Of a DNA stretch of 64,000 bases, positions 1 through 10,629 are shown in pieces. The stretch covers positions 248,001 to 312,000 of the forward strand of contig NC_003070.9 of assembly GCF_000001735.4 (NCBI RefSeq), read 5' to 3'. Every line of letters starts with the position of its first letter. The stretch's first letter is position 1. The DNA is from Arabidopsis thaliana. Its lineage: Eukaryota; Streptophyta; Magnoliopsida; Brassicales; Brassicaceae. The position numbers were made by a program, and so were the translations under genes. Below the pieces are notes generated by a model. It was not told the origin of the DNA. It searched no databases and saw only the letters and a list, made by a program, of their open reading frames with translations.

Positions 1-190
1 AGAATTCAAGTAAATATAAGAATTATTAAATAAATTGATTATTTCGTCCGATCAACGTGACAAGTTATATATAATTGAATCGTCCATAAACAAGCTACTT
101 CCCCTTATGAAAGTATCCCCGGCAGCCCCAACAAAACAAAATTTGCAAAAGTTAACGTAGAGAATGTACCAACAAAAGAAAAAGACTTAC

Positions 191-329
191 AAGAAGTGGT
201 CAACGAAAATGGAAGATGAACATGAAGAAGGAAAATCTTCTTGACTTGAAGATTTTTCAAAGCCCATAACAAAGTTTTTTTACTTTCTCGAACATCTTGA
301 TTCACTGCAACATATATGGCGTCTTCCAT
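191..329 (-). CDS. PUB54: PUB54, U-box/USP-domain protein, 5' exon only
   Basis: First coding exon of a gene that leaves the window on the left. It starts at the ATG at 329 (minus) and encodes MEDAIYVAVNQDVRESKKTL followed by a typical universal-stress-protein strand LLWALKNLQVKKIFLLHVH. It ends at a GT donor (GTAAGT on the minus strand, 185-190). The start of a USP domain fits the PUB54 (At1g01680) family, in which an N-terminal USP domain precedes a U-box E3 ligase domain; the U-box itself lies outside the window. Bases 1-190 read as intron; I see no second exon there. Identification rests on recalled N-terminal sequence plus gene order. Confidence 0.75.
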
Positions 330-1241
330 GGTTTCTTACTCTGGCTTTCTTTCTTTTTTTTGTGAGCAAAGGTATGGAGTTATGGAACTATTAGAAATGC
401 ATGATATATAGTGGGAGAGGGACATCAAGGTAATAAATACAGTATATCTCTTTTCTTATCCCTTTGCAACAAAATTGCAAGGAGGTTTCGGACCATTTAC
501 GTGTTATTTTCTCAGGTCAATGGCTTGTGAGGGTCTCGGTCATATATTATTTAATTCGACCGAGCAGTTGAACTTTACACTTGTATATTAAGTTTCCGGG
601 AATACTAGTGTTAATTAATTCCTTAACACTTGGACATTAAGTTTCTGAGAATATTGTCGGAAATTATTGGTTTCGGGAGATGTTTTGGTGTACACGTATA
701 CATCAAGTTTGTTTTTATAAATGTTGACTTCACTGCAGGTTTTAGTTCTAATAGTATGATTTTAAAAGATACCACTTTTTTTATTTTTTGTGTGTTTGGC
801 AATTAGTATATGTAATTAAAAAAAAGGAATGTGAAGATATTAAAAAGAAAACATACTGTATTTGGTTCTTAACGGTTTGTGTGATGCATTTTTTAATGTT
901 GTGTTGCATTCAGTATAAATCGTTTTCATTGTCACTTTCATCTAGAAATTATTGGGTTTGCATTCAGTATGGGCCATTTATACACAGCTAATGGGCTTTA
1001 TGGGCCTCTAAAATCGTCCCTTCCCCGCTATATTCATTGCACAAGAGCAAAAACTTAAAACAAAAATAAAAATAATTTCCCACTTTTCGTTCCTCTCAGT
1101 CAGTCGCTCTATCTCTGGATCTTTTCAAAATTCAAAATTCGGTTTCAGTTCTCTCACTCTCTCTCTCTCTATAGCATAAAGTTCATTATCGTGAATAGCT
1201 GCTGCTGCGTCTTCGTCTACTGGGTAGTGAGATCTTGGGTG
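330..1241. promoter_or_regulatory. Intergenic region between PUB54 and PRD3 (divergent promoters)
   Basis: About 0.9 kb of AT-rich DNA between divergent start codons. Near the PRD3 side it carries two TGGGCC site II motifs (970-975, 1001-1006), a motif type common upstream of plant housekeeping and cell-cycle genes and bound by TCP factors. A short CT-rich stretch lies at about 1147-1171 in the probable PRD3 leader. A weak direct repeat (ATTAAGTTTCYGRGAATA) occurs at about 586-605 and 638-657. No other gene is supported here. Confidence 0.5.
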
Positions 1242-4221
1242 ATGAAGATGAATATTAACAAAGCCTGCGATCTGAAATCTATTTCTGTCTTTCCTCCTAA
1301 TTTAAGGTGCCATCTCGCTTCTCTCCGTATCTCTCTCTTTCACAATTTGATTTGAGATTACACTGCGATTTCCATCGTTTAGGGTTTTTGTTTTGTTCCG
1401 AATCTGGTTTGTGACTGGAGACGAGTGTCAGTGATCTGTATGTGGACATTGTTTTTGATCTATTACCAACTAATTTATCGCTTCCCAGGAGAATCCATTA
1501 GGGTTTTGGCTACTGATAATGTTTACTCTTTGGAATTAGAAGGAGATCAGCAGAACCACAAGCATCTCAGCAGCTTCGATCTCAACAGTCACAGCAGTCC
1601 TTCTCTCAGGGACCTTCTTCGTCTCAGCGTGGTTGTGGTGGTTTTTCTCAGATGACTCAGAGTTCTATCGACGAACTCCTCATTAACGATCAGGTTTGCT
1701 ACTTAGCTATAGATCGTCTCTTCTTCTGATTATCGATTTCATATTTCTGTGCTTGCTTTTCCTTTTTGCACAGAGATTTAGTTCTCAGGAAAGAGATCTC
1801 TCTTTGAAGAAGGTTAGTAGTTGCTTACCTCCAATCAATCATAAACGAGAAGATAGTCAGTTGGTCGCTTCTAGATCTTCAAGTGGTCTTTCGAGAAGAT
1901 GGAGTTCTGCTTCAATTGGAGAGTCTAAGTGTAAGTATGCTCTTTCTAAATTCACAAATTAGCGTGGGGATATGTTCCTAATTTGATTCAACTTTTCTTC
2001 ATTTGTCACCTAGTAGCTCAGATCAGTGAAGAGCTTGAGCAACGGTTTGGGATGATGGAGACTTCTTTGAGCAGGTTTGGAATGATGTTGGATTCAATTC
2101 AGAGTGACATCATGCAAGCCAATCGAGGAACTAAAGAAGTATTTCTTGAAAGTGAGTTCTATGATTGTCTCATTTTAAACATTTCATATTTGAAAATGCC
2201 AAATTCGCTCTCTTCTCAAAGTATGTAGCAACCACATAGGCTAGCAACTGAACAGGGGTTAGGAGAGTGTATTCCCTTGGATTCTCATTTGCTTAGCCAA
2301 ATAGGATTTGTTAGCAGGGGCCGTGTCAATCTGATCTTACTCCTTTAGGAATGTGATATTGACAATAGTAATTCACAGATTGACATTGTTTGCTCCAATA
2401 GATTTATCAGTTTGTTTGAAGATCAATTCACTTGACCGTGTTGATCACATCTTGACAATAGTAATTCCTCCATACTCATTGTGAAGGTCTCAATAGATAC
2501 TTAGCTGGATTTATAGTTTCTTCTGTTTACTGCAGCTGAACGCATACAGCAAAAGTTGACTCTCCAAGACACTTCACTTCAGCAGCTGGTAAAATCACTT
2601 CATTTCCTGTTTCTTTCTCGACCTTGTGCAAATGGTTTACCTTACTATATTGATTAATTGGGAATCAGAGAAAGGAACAAGCCGATTCTAAAGCTAGTCT
2701 TGATGGAGGTGTTAAATTTATATTGGAGGAATTCAGCAAAGATCCCAATCAGGAGAAGCTACAGAAAATCTTACAGATGCTAACAACTATCCCAGAGCAA
2801 GTAGAAACCGCTCTGCAGAAAATACAAAGGGAAATCTGTCACACGTTCACCAGAGAGATTCAGGTAAAAATATTAGTGCTTCAAGAAAATCTGTATGTAG
2901 TTATATCTATCTCAGCAGAGCTGTGTGTCATATCGGATTGCGATAAATCTTTAGACTTGTCTGCACATGTAATCTTTAATTCTCACTACCAACTCTCTTA
3001 TAGGTCTTGGCTAGCTTGAGGACGCCTGAACCAAGGGTTCGGGTTCCAACAGCACCACAAGTGAAGGTTTGTCCTGCTTTCCATGTCTTTGTTCTTTAAG
3101 CTACATATTTCAGCAATTAATGTAGCCTTTGTTAATTATCAGGCTAAGGAAAACCTGCCTGAGCAGCGTGGTCAAGCGGCCAAGGTAACTCTAAATTCTC
3201 AACCTTGTAGAATTATAGGACATGTAATGCTTTGATTCCCACTACCAAATCTCTTATAGGTTTTGACTAGCTTGAAGATGCCTGAGCCAAGAGTTCAGGT
3301 TCCAGCAGCACCACAAGTGAGAGTCTCTTGCTTTTCATGTATTTTGCTCTTTAAGCTGCAAATTTCAGCAGTTAATGTGGCTGTTTGTTAAACAATAGGC
3401 TAAGGAAAACTTTCCTGAGCAGCGCGGTCCAGTAGCCAAGGTAACTCTCACTCTACTGCAGTGAATATCCCTCTCCTCATAATTCCATTTTGCTTACTAG
3501 CTCAGCTGTCACTAACACAAGTGTAAAATCAATTGCAGAGCAATTCCTTTTGTAATACTACACTGAAAACCAAACAACCACAATTTCCGAGAAAGTAGGT
3601 CAAACATTGGTTTGCTACTTCTACCCTTTTTTTGATATACCACAGATAGATTATATAAATGCTTATCTTGCATTGACAGTCCAAATGACGCCTCAGCCAG
3701 AGCTGTAAAACCATATTTATCCCCAAAGATACAAGTGGGATGTTGGAAGACGGTGAAACCAGAAAAAAGCAATTTCAAGAAAAGAGCAACAAGGAAGCCA
3801 GTGAAATCCGAAAGCACTCGTACGCAGGTACTGGGTTGCATTTTCGCATTGGTCAGCGATAATAAGAACAAATGTTTTAACTTCATCAAAATCTAAGGAA
3901 TGTGCAATTCAATTCATGCAGTTTGAGCAATGCAGTGTTGTGATAGACTCCGATGAAGAAGATATTGATGGAGGTTTTTCATGCCTGATCAACGAGAACA
4001 CCAGAGGTATGAAACTTTCTAAAGTCGAAACAGTGAAGAGCTCAAAATTCCATCTTTTGGTAGACTAAAGTAAGAAGATGTTCATATTCTAGATTACAAA
4101 GCTGTGTATTGTTACTTCAGGAACTAACTTCGAATGGGACGCAGAGAAGGAAACTGAAAGGATTCTGAGGACAGCGAGGAGGACAAAGAGGAAGTTCGGT
4201 AACCCCATAATAATTAACTGA
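1242..4221 (+). CDS. PRD3: PRD3, meiotic double-strand-break initiation factor (rice PAIR1 homologue)
   Basis: Nuclear protein needed with SPO11 for meiotic double-strand breaks; the family is considered the plant Mer2-like partner. I traced 14 exons: 1242-1306, 1540-1693, 1774-1930, 2017-2151, 2536-2588, 2669-2863, 3004-3066, 3143-3184, 3260-3316, 3399-3440, 3539-3594, 3680-3827, 3922-4006, 4121-4221. They join in frame to 450 codons (1353 nt with stop). The protein starts MKMNINKACDLK, has a Gln/Ser-rich N-terminal segment (QQLRSQQSQQS), a central predicted coiled coil (ISEELEQRFGMMETSLSRFG) and a basic C-terminus (RTARRTKRKFG). Exons 7-8 and 9-10 are copies of each other. Exon 2 has a tandem acceptor (TAG-AAG, 1537-1542), giving 449 or 450 residues. 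There is no enzyme motif; identity comes from recalled sequence and position. Confidence 0.93.
3004..3440 (+). repeat. Tandem duplication of an exon pair inside PRD3
   Basis: Exons 7+8 (3004-3066, 3143-3184) and exons 9+10 (3260-3316, 3399-3440) encode near-identical peptides: PEPRVRVPTAPQ / AKENLPEQRG and PEPRVQVPAAPQ / AKENFPEQRG. The intervening introns align too (both contain CTTTAAGCT and TTTCAGCARTTAATGT), as do the sequences just upstream of the first acceptors (CACTACCAA, CTCTTATAG). The period is 256 bp. All four exons are multiples of three, so copy number can change without a frameshift. Confidence 0.9.
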
Positions 4222-4946
4222 AATTGAGGTAACTTAGAAGTAGGAGGAGCGTAGCCTCCTCTGTTTTACATGTCTATATCTGAAGCATGTTTAAGATTAT
4301 TTAAAATTGGGATAGATTTTCACAGTTGTGACTCTATTGGTACTTTTTTATTAGAAGGTATGTCAGGTTCATCAATTAGTAATTGAGAAAAAATCCAACA
4401 AAAAGTTATAAGAACCACTTGTTTTTTTTTTTCTAATGTAAAATCAAAGAGGTGTTCATTCAAATTTGGATGTTACTTTTACAATTTAATATTCTTAATA
4501 CAAAGAAACAAATCTTACCATAGTTGTTCAATTAACTACCAAAAGTTTGAGTTGTCTTGAAATTTTTGTATTGATTTTGAATAGATTACTTTCTTTTTGG
4601 AATTTGAATAGATTACTTAATGAATTAATACTGGTACTAAATAATTAAATATTTTCAACCATAAATGATAAATGCAAGAACCAATAATACGTTCATTTTT
4701 GGAAGATGTTAAATAACAGTAGATTGTGTTCAGATTTGTTCTATAAACAAAAGCGATGATACAATGACCAATCAATCTGTTAGTGAAAAATTTCACCAGA
4801 CAGAAATAATAATTTCCTCTCTTTCTTAGTAAAGAGTCTCATCGTCGAAAACTTTTGGCTTTTAAATCTTTTGTTGTCAGTGTTTGTAAGAGATCTGAGA
4901 TTCTAAAGTATATCAGAACTCGTTGGTCAGTTAGTATATATCTGAA
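4222..4946. other. Intergenic, PRD3 3' end to TRM33 promoter
   Basis: About 0.7 kb of AT-rich DNA containing the PRD3 3' UTR and the TRM33 promoter and leader. Several short A/T runs are present. I see no ORF, RNA gene or element worth calling. Confidence 0.6.
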
Positions 4947-6495
4947 ATGCCAGTCGAAAAACATGTGGAAGAAAAGCTTCGCTCAAATAGAAAAGAGAGA
5001 GGCTGGATATCTGGTATTTTCAGAAGGAAGAAGAGATCACCACAAGAAGAAGAAGTTGATAATGAAAATAACTCATCTGAAGATTCTCGTTTGATGGGAG
5101 CCAAGAATTTGCATTTGTTTCTCTCTGAGATCATGAGAAAACTGAAACATGCAATCAGAAAGGAGAAACCGGACAAGAGATTGTTAGGGAAGAAGAAAAG
5201 CTTTGAGAAGAGTTTGTCAACTAAAGATCATTTCTTTCTCGAGCGCATGACTTCAATATCTCAAAAGAGATTTCATCAAGAACATAATGATCCAAACTTG
5301 GCAACAAGCAAACAGGTTCAAAGAAATCACGAAAGGATTGTATGGCTTCCCGAGTATTCGTCTCCTTTTAGCAGCCCGGGAAGAATATGGAAACAGAATT
5401 CAACCGTGCTTTTGAGGTCTTCTTCATATGATTTCATCAAGTCCGAAACAATTGCAGGTAGTTTATCTTTTCTCTCATTTGAGATTTAAAGTAGTTATTG
5501 ACTATCCAATGATTCTTTGAGACTCTGCAGATGATTCAATAACTTTGAAAGAGATAGGAACTGCTTCATCAAGTGAAGGTAGTAGTAGCCCTCTTCTATC
5601 TAAAAGCAATCAGATTGTTGATGAGATGTCAAAAGTTGCAGCTTATGGTGCAGAGAATGAAGGTGAATTCTTGGAAGAGGCAAGTTCACTTTTGATTTCT
5701 ATACAAATTTTTACATGAAAAAAACACAGAGAATAACTATAAACTAATTTGGTTGCTTTTGTTTCTTCTAACAGACACTGTCTCTCCCCTCTGTGGGCTC
5801 ACCATCTCACTATATATCTAAAACTGAGGAATATGACTTTGTTCTTGAACCACTATTCATAAGTCCAGCAAGAGGTATGAAAAGAAAGGTCCAATATTAC
5901 TGGAGTTAGATTTTAACATGAACTAACATTGACTCATCTTAACACTTGCTCAGGTGAAGCAAAGATACAACCTTTGTGTAACCAATTGCAAGAAAAGAAT
6001 CGTCACAAAGAATCAGTGTTTAAGTATGTAAAAGCGGTGTTAGAGGCAATAGACTCAAACTGGGAAGAGCTGTATCTGAAAACAGAAATCTCTGACCAGC
6101 TTCTATATCCGGCATTGATCAGCAACATACCATTCTATCCAAATCAGCTTTGTGTTGAACATGAGCTCCTCTTCGACTGCATCAATGAAGTTCTCTTCGA
6201 ATTCTGCAGGTTTCCTCAATGGGTTTCCTTTGCTGAAACCAGGACCCAAGTCTTGCCATATAGTGTTGAAAGCATTGTTCCCGAGGTTCAAGAAAAGGTT
6301 TATTGTCATCTCTTGCCAATGCAACTCCGTCGATCGTTGGAAGAAAGAGTTAGAGAAGATATGGCTAAACACAGGAGCTGGTTAGACATTAGATGTGACC
6401 TTGAGTGTATTGGCTTTGAGACTAGCGAATTGATATTGAATGAATTATTGGAACAGCTGATGCTTGAGCTTGAAGATAATCACAAAAATGGTTAA
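4947..6495 (+). CDS. TRM33: TRM33, TON1-recruiting-motif protein (DUF4378 type)
   Basis: TRM proteins link the TON1/PP2A complex to cortical microtubules. Four exons (4947-5457, 5531-5679, 5775-5874, 5954-6495) join in frame to 433 codons. The N-terminus (MPVEKHVEEKLRSNRKERGW, then FRRKKRS) is basic and low-complexity. The C-terminal exon carries the conserved part: FKYVKAVLEAI, LLFDCINEVL, then the terminal LECIGFETSELILNELLEQL, which resembles the TRM C-terminal motif that contacts TON1. Intron 2 uses a GC donor (GAG|GCAAGT) and an ordinary AG acceptor; the nearby GT alternative (GAAG|GTGAAT) would shift the frame to an early stop. Identification comes from the C-terminal domain and gene order (At1g01695). 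Confidence 0.85.
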
Positions 6496-8109
6496 ATTGC
6501 ATTAAGATATGTAAAGTAACGGAGATATTAAAAAAATTATTATCCAAATCAAAATGTCAAATGGGTATGTTGGGAATTTTCGTCTCTTTCTAAGCAAATC
6601 AGAAGGTCTAGTTAATTAGTTATCAAACATATTTGGGCCTAATACGAGATTGTATTACTAAGTCACATGGGCCATCGAAGAAGTCACATTGAGTGATTTA
6701 AAAACGATAACCATATTGTGGGGGTAGTTTGGGAATTTCGTCTGTCCATATTGATTTCCTTTTTCTTCTCCCCGCTCCCGTTACAAAGATTTCCATTTTT
6801 CCATGTTTATGAATATAGCAGTAAGTAGTAACCAACCCCAGAGAGACCTAATCGATCGCAATTTCCTCTCTTTCTCATCAGCAAGCCATCTTCAATTTCT
6901 TTTCTCTCTTTTTACTTAGATCACTCATGATCTCTATTCCACTTTTCAAATCAAGTAATCTATTTGTGTGTGTTCGATTTATGAAGAATAACAACAAAAT
7001 CGCTTTTCGTTGTTTGGGGGCATGACGATGACAAGGGAAGGCTCGCCGACAAAAACACTCTCTGATTTCAAAAGGTATTTTTTTCTTCGAATTCAATTTT
7101 GAATTGATGTCTTAAATTGCTTCCTGTAAGGTGGTGTCTCTTCTCCTTATGTAGTAGATTTGCCATCATCTCTTCTCCGGCTTTTCGCCGTTGTTGTTGA
7201 TACTCTCTGTTTTGTGTCGTAAACATCAGAGAGACGATCACATTCCGCTCTCACCGCTACATGTCGTCGAAACTCAACAAAGCCCAATAAGAATAAGGAA
7301 TTCCAGCCCATGACCATAATTGTCTCACATTCAGCAGACACTACAATTATACAAGCTATTGGCCAGGTCTATTTCTATCCTATATTTTCAGTTATTAATT
7401 TTTCATTTTAGCTCTAAAAATTAATAGATTTTCAATGTTTTTATTCGTTCAGTAACTTTTTTTTCAAATTTCTATAATATATAATTTTATTTATTTAAAA
7501 CTATTTTTAAAATTATATTTTTATATTACTACTAGTTTTTTATAAGTGTTTAATTTTTAAATTTTGTGTAAATTAATTGGAAACAACATCCAAACCTTTA
7601 AGAGGTGTTCTAGGTTCAATATGTTTTGCACATAATTTAAATTTTTAACTCCTATCTTTTTTTTGCTTAAAAATACTTTTAAAATTATATTTTTATATTA
7701 CTACTATTAAACTATAAGTTTTTTTTTATAAATGTTCAATTTTGAAATTTTATGTAAATTATGTGAACATTGTGGATTGAACCCACTTTAAAGTTATTAG
7801 TTACAGTCAAGTCTTATGACTAATTATTTAAACACTGGTTTTACGTACCTAAACACTGATTCTTTCCAATTTCCTCTAAATATTGTTTTCTCAGTCGCGT
7901 CTACATGCTTTTGTTTGTTCCGCATCGCCTTGTAGTATTGGGCCTTGTATGGGCCACTTTAATGACGTTAGAAACTGGAATGAAGGAAATACTTCTCAAA
8001 AAAGACCTTACTAACAAAGAAAATTGAGTCTTGAAACAAGGGTTTACGACAAAGAAAATTGAGTCTTGAAACATTTCTATTAAAGAATTTTTGTCACATT
8101 ATCTTAATA
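6496..8109. other. Long intergenic region with orphan promoter-like leader and AT-rich repeats
   Basis: About 1.6 kb without a supported gene. At 6630-6680 two site II motifs (TGGGCC) are followed by a pyrimidine-rich leader-like stretch. At 7022 an ATG in good context opens a 26-codon ORF (MTMTREGSPTKTLSDFKR...) ending near a possible donor (AAAAG|GTATTT, 7070-7079). This could be a noncoding transcript or the promoter and first exon of a lost gene. 7380-7790 is very AT-rich and contains an imperfect direct repeat (AAATTATATTTTTATATTAC at about 7507 and 7681). The phrase AATTGAGTCTTGAAACA occurs at about 8022 and 8057, and again beyond the MITE at about 8671. Confidence 0.45.
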
Positions 8110-8653
8110 CAGTAGAACCTTTTATAAATTAATACTCTATAAATTAATAACCTCTATAAATTAATAAATTCTTCCAGTTTCGAATTGAGACCAATGTAAA
8201 ATGTGATACAAATCGATAAATTAATAAGATAATAATTTTTTTGAAAGTCCTATGTAAATATATAGTCCCATCAATATCATAAATTAATAATTATATAAAT
8301 GTATCAACTATATATATATATATATTATATGTAAAAAAATTCTTTAAAATATATTTATAATTATGTTTTGCTTAAATTCATATTTGTTCTTTGTTTAACT
8401 TATAATTTTTATATTTTACTGTATCAAAATTTTTGGTGTTGTTTTTTAGATATTATTATTATGTTTTACTTGTAATTGGTTTTAAAAAGATATTTCTATA
8501 ATGAAAAAAATCTTATAGAAATTTTTAAAAAATTACCAAATTAGGAAAATCTCTCTATAAATTAGTATTTATTAGTTTATCGATAAATTAATACCTTTTT
8601 AAATTAATAAAATTTCACGGTCCAAACATTATTAATTTATAGAGGTTTTACTG
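8110..8653. mobile_element. Emigrant-type MITE (pogo/Tc1-mariner-related)
   Basis: 544-bp AT-rich non-coding element. The left end reads CAGTAGAACCTTTTATAAAT and the reverse complement of the right end reads CAGTAAAACCTCTATAAATT, forming terminal inverted repeats of about 25 bp. TA dinucleotides flank both ends (8108-8109 and 8654-8655), as expected for a TA target-site duplication. The termini match what I recall of Emigrant, the Arabidopsis MITE mobilised by pogo-like Lemi elements. No transposase ORF is present. Internal AATTAATA / TATAAATTAATA repeats recur near both ends. Confidence 0.88.
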
Positions 8654-8728
8654 TAGTAGTAAGTAAACACAATTGAGTCTTGAAACAAGAGTATACGAAA
8701 ACAAGAAGCTAAATAAAGATAGTCAAAG

Positions 8729-8804
8729 CAAGGACTTGAATCAAAATAGTGAACAAAAAAGTGTCCGTTTAGTAAAGGACTTGAATCAAAATAGTGAACA
8801 AATA
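8729..8804. repeat. Short direct repeat
   Basis: A 28-bp phrase (AAGGACTTGAATCAAAATAG then TGAACAAA) occurs at about 8729 and 8775 with a 46-bp period. It lies between the MITE and the membrane-protein ORF and is not in a convincing gene. Confidence 0.8.
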
Positions 8805-8938
8805 AGAAAATTTCTAAGTAACACATTTCTATTAAAGAATTTGTTTTGTCAGTATCTATTTGTTTAAAGATATAAGGATTTGACTACTACTACTTAAATT
8901 ATTTCTAAAGATTATCGAAAACAATCTTCATACTCAAA

Positions 8939-9598
8939 ATGTGGTCTTTCCTTCGGAAAATTTGTTTCTCAACGAATGCAATCGGTAACTTCTTTACCAT
9001 GGTTGAAGAACGTTATGAAAGCCTCTTGACGACGGTAGAGGATTTCCAAACAAGGAATCCGGCTGTACTCCTTTGTGAAAACTTCCTCTTTTTCTTTCTT
9101 GGACACGTGTCACTATTTCTTTCAGGCCTCAGCCATTCTTTTCGTTTTGCGGAACATCCTTACTACTTCAGCCTTTATCTGATCGCTGCCAACGTTGTCT
9201 TCGGGTATTTTTTTCTACGTGCAGCCAGACGTGATAAGAACGAAACCGACGACGACAATCCCTACGCCATGCTTCCTGATTTCCCGAGGAACCCACCACC
9301 GCCGGCGCTCCATCACCATTCGATGTCCGCATGGTTTCTATGGGGGGTTCGTTCCGTTGCAGTTTATCTTCTGAAGACGCACTCCGGTGAATCGGACCTG
9401 TTCGCTACGGGAGCGCTTCTCTTTTTCCACGCGTACTGCATCACTCTGCTTAAACTGAATGTTAGTGACTTCGGCGTTTCCGGCGCTTTCATGTCGCTCG
9501 CCTCAGCGTTCTCCGAGACTTTAATGAAAAGTCCACACTTTAAACTCTTGAACTCATTAATATGTTTTTATGGTAATTATTTAAGAAAATTTTTATAG
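8939..9598 (+). CDS. Unrecognised intronless membrane protein ORF (possibly truncated)
   Basis: A 219-codon ORF much richer in G+C than its surroundings, with a coding look. I do not recognise the family. It has four or five hydrophobic segments, at about residues 45-65 (LLCENFLFFFLGHVSLFLSG), 72-95 (YYFSLYLIAANVVFGYFFLR), 130-145 (WFLWGVRSVAVYLL), 155-175 (ATGALLFFHAYCITLL) and perhaps 180-192. A charged Asp/Pro-rich loop (DKNETDDDNPYAMLPDFPRN) lies between the second and third. Start choice: ATG 8939, or the ATG at 8999 (MVEERYESLL) in better context. After about residue 195 the DNA becomes AT-rich and the peptide loses character, so the 3' end may be broken or spliced. Its setting between a MITE and a MULE suggests a transposed or decaying gene copy. 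Confidence 0.5.
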   Translation: MWSFLRKICFSTNAIGNFFTMVEERYESLLTTVEDFQTRNPAVLLCENFLFFFLGHVSLFLSGLSHSFRFAEHPYYFSLYLIAANVVFGYFFLRAARRDKNETDDDNPYAMLPDFPRNPPPPALHHHSMSAWFLWGVRSVAVYLLKTHSGESDLFATGALLFFHAYCITLLKLNVSDFGVSGAFMSLASAFSETLMKSPHFKLLNSLICFYGNYLRKFL

Positions 9599-9709
9599 CA
9601 AAACAAACTAAATATGTATAAATGAAAATAAGAAAAAGGAAAATGTAAGTTTTGTCTTTATTTGATTACATAACAAAACAAGAGAAAGTTATAAAAGTTA
9701 TTTACAAAT

Positions 9710-10629
9710 GGGAATTTAATGAAAAAAACCCTCAACTTTGGCCAGATCCATTTTTAAACCCTAAACTATGTTTTTAGTAAAACAAATTCTGAACTAAAAC
9801 CTGTTAATAAACTTAACCCCATAGTAATTAAATATTAATGGGATATTAATTTCCAAAAAAAAAACAACGAGACATTTGTATTTAGCGCAAAAACCACATG
9901 ATGTTCTTTAAAACTGTTTTGAATTTATTACAAAAAAAACCTTCTAAATGATTTTGAATTGCTTAATTAGTTTGGATTTTAGAAGCTGAAAGAAAGATAC
10001 AACAACTTAAAATAATCCAAGGAGTCATGCTTAAATAAATCCAACCAACATAACTATCGAAGCTGTTGCAACACAACAATATTTGTCACAAAAAAAAAAA
10101 CAATCGTTTCAGAGGGACAAGATATTCTAAAGTAAAGACTTGTCAAACATTAACTTTGAAGAGAAGATTGTATTGGCTGAGTGATAGGGTTCTCTTCATC
10201 CATTGTTTTCTGTTTTTTCCTTGGTCGTCCTTGAGGTTTCTTGGGTGGTTTTGGCACTGCTTTACGCTTGCATGAACGTTTGTTGTGTCCGACTTGTTGA
10301 CAGTTGCTGCAAGTCTAAATATGCAAAGATTAAATTAAATAATTTGAAAAGGAAGATCTTGTGAAACATAATTCATTGTTCTCTATTTTACCATTTGAAC
10401 TTTTTCACGTGTATAAGGAACTTTTTGAGGTGGACGATCTTCAGTTGGATCACGGATTCTGTCATTGTTCTTTGGTCGATTTTTGGAAATTAATATCTCA
10501 TTAATATTTAATTACTGTGGGGTTAAGTTTATTAACAGGTTTTAGTTCAGGGTTTGTTTAACTAAAAACATAGTTCAGGATTTAAAAATGGATCTGGCCA
10601 AAGTTGAGGGTTTTTTTCATTAAATTCCC
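9710..10629 (-). mobile_element. Deleted Mutator-like element (MULE) with TIRs and 9-bp target duplication
   Basis: 920-bp element with inverted repeats of about 150 bp: the left end GGGAATTTAATGAAAAAAAC continues CCTCAACTTTGGCCAGATCC, and the right end is its inverse (GGATCTGGCCAAAGTTGAGG, then TTCATTAAATTCCC). It is flanked by a perfect 9-bp direct repeat TTTACAAAT (9701-9709 and 10630-10638), the signature target duplication of Mutator-like elements. The interior keeps only the 3' part of a MURA-type transposase gene on the minus strand, so the element cannot move on its own. Confidence 0.93.
10150..10490 (-). pseudogene. Remnant of MULE transposase C-terminus with CCHC zinc knuckle
   Basis: Minus strand inside the MULE. 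The last exon (10314 down to the TAA at 10150-10152) encodes TCSNCQQVGHNKRSCKRK, a CX2CX4HX4C zinc knuckle typical of the C-terminus of plant MULE transposases, followed by a Lys/Pro-rich tail (PKPPKKPQGRPRKKQK). Upstream, across a small intron (donor at 10391, acceptor at 10315), lies a partial exon encoding NDRIRDPTEDRPPQKVPYTR. The catalytic DDE core is missing. Confidence 0.85.

Noticed and set aside
8673-8867. 64-codon ORF between the MITE and the membrane-protein ORF
   Set aside because: Low-complexity, built from a 28-bp direct repeat; no coding signal.
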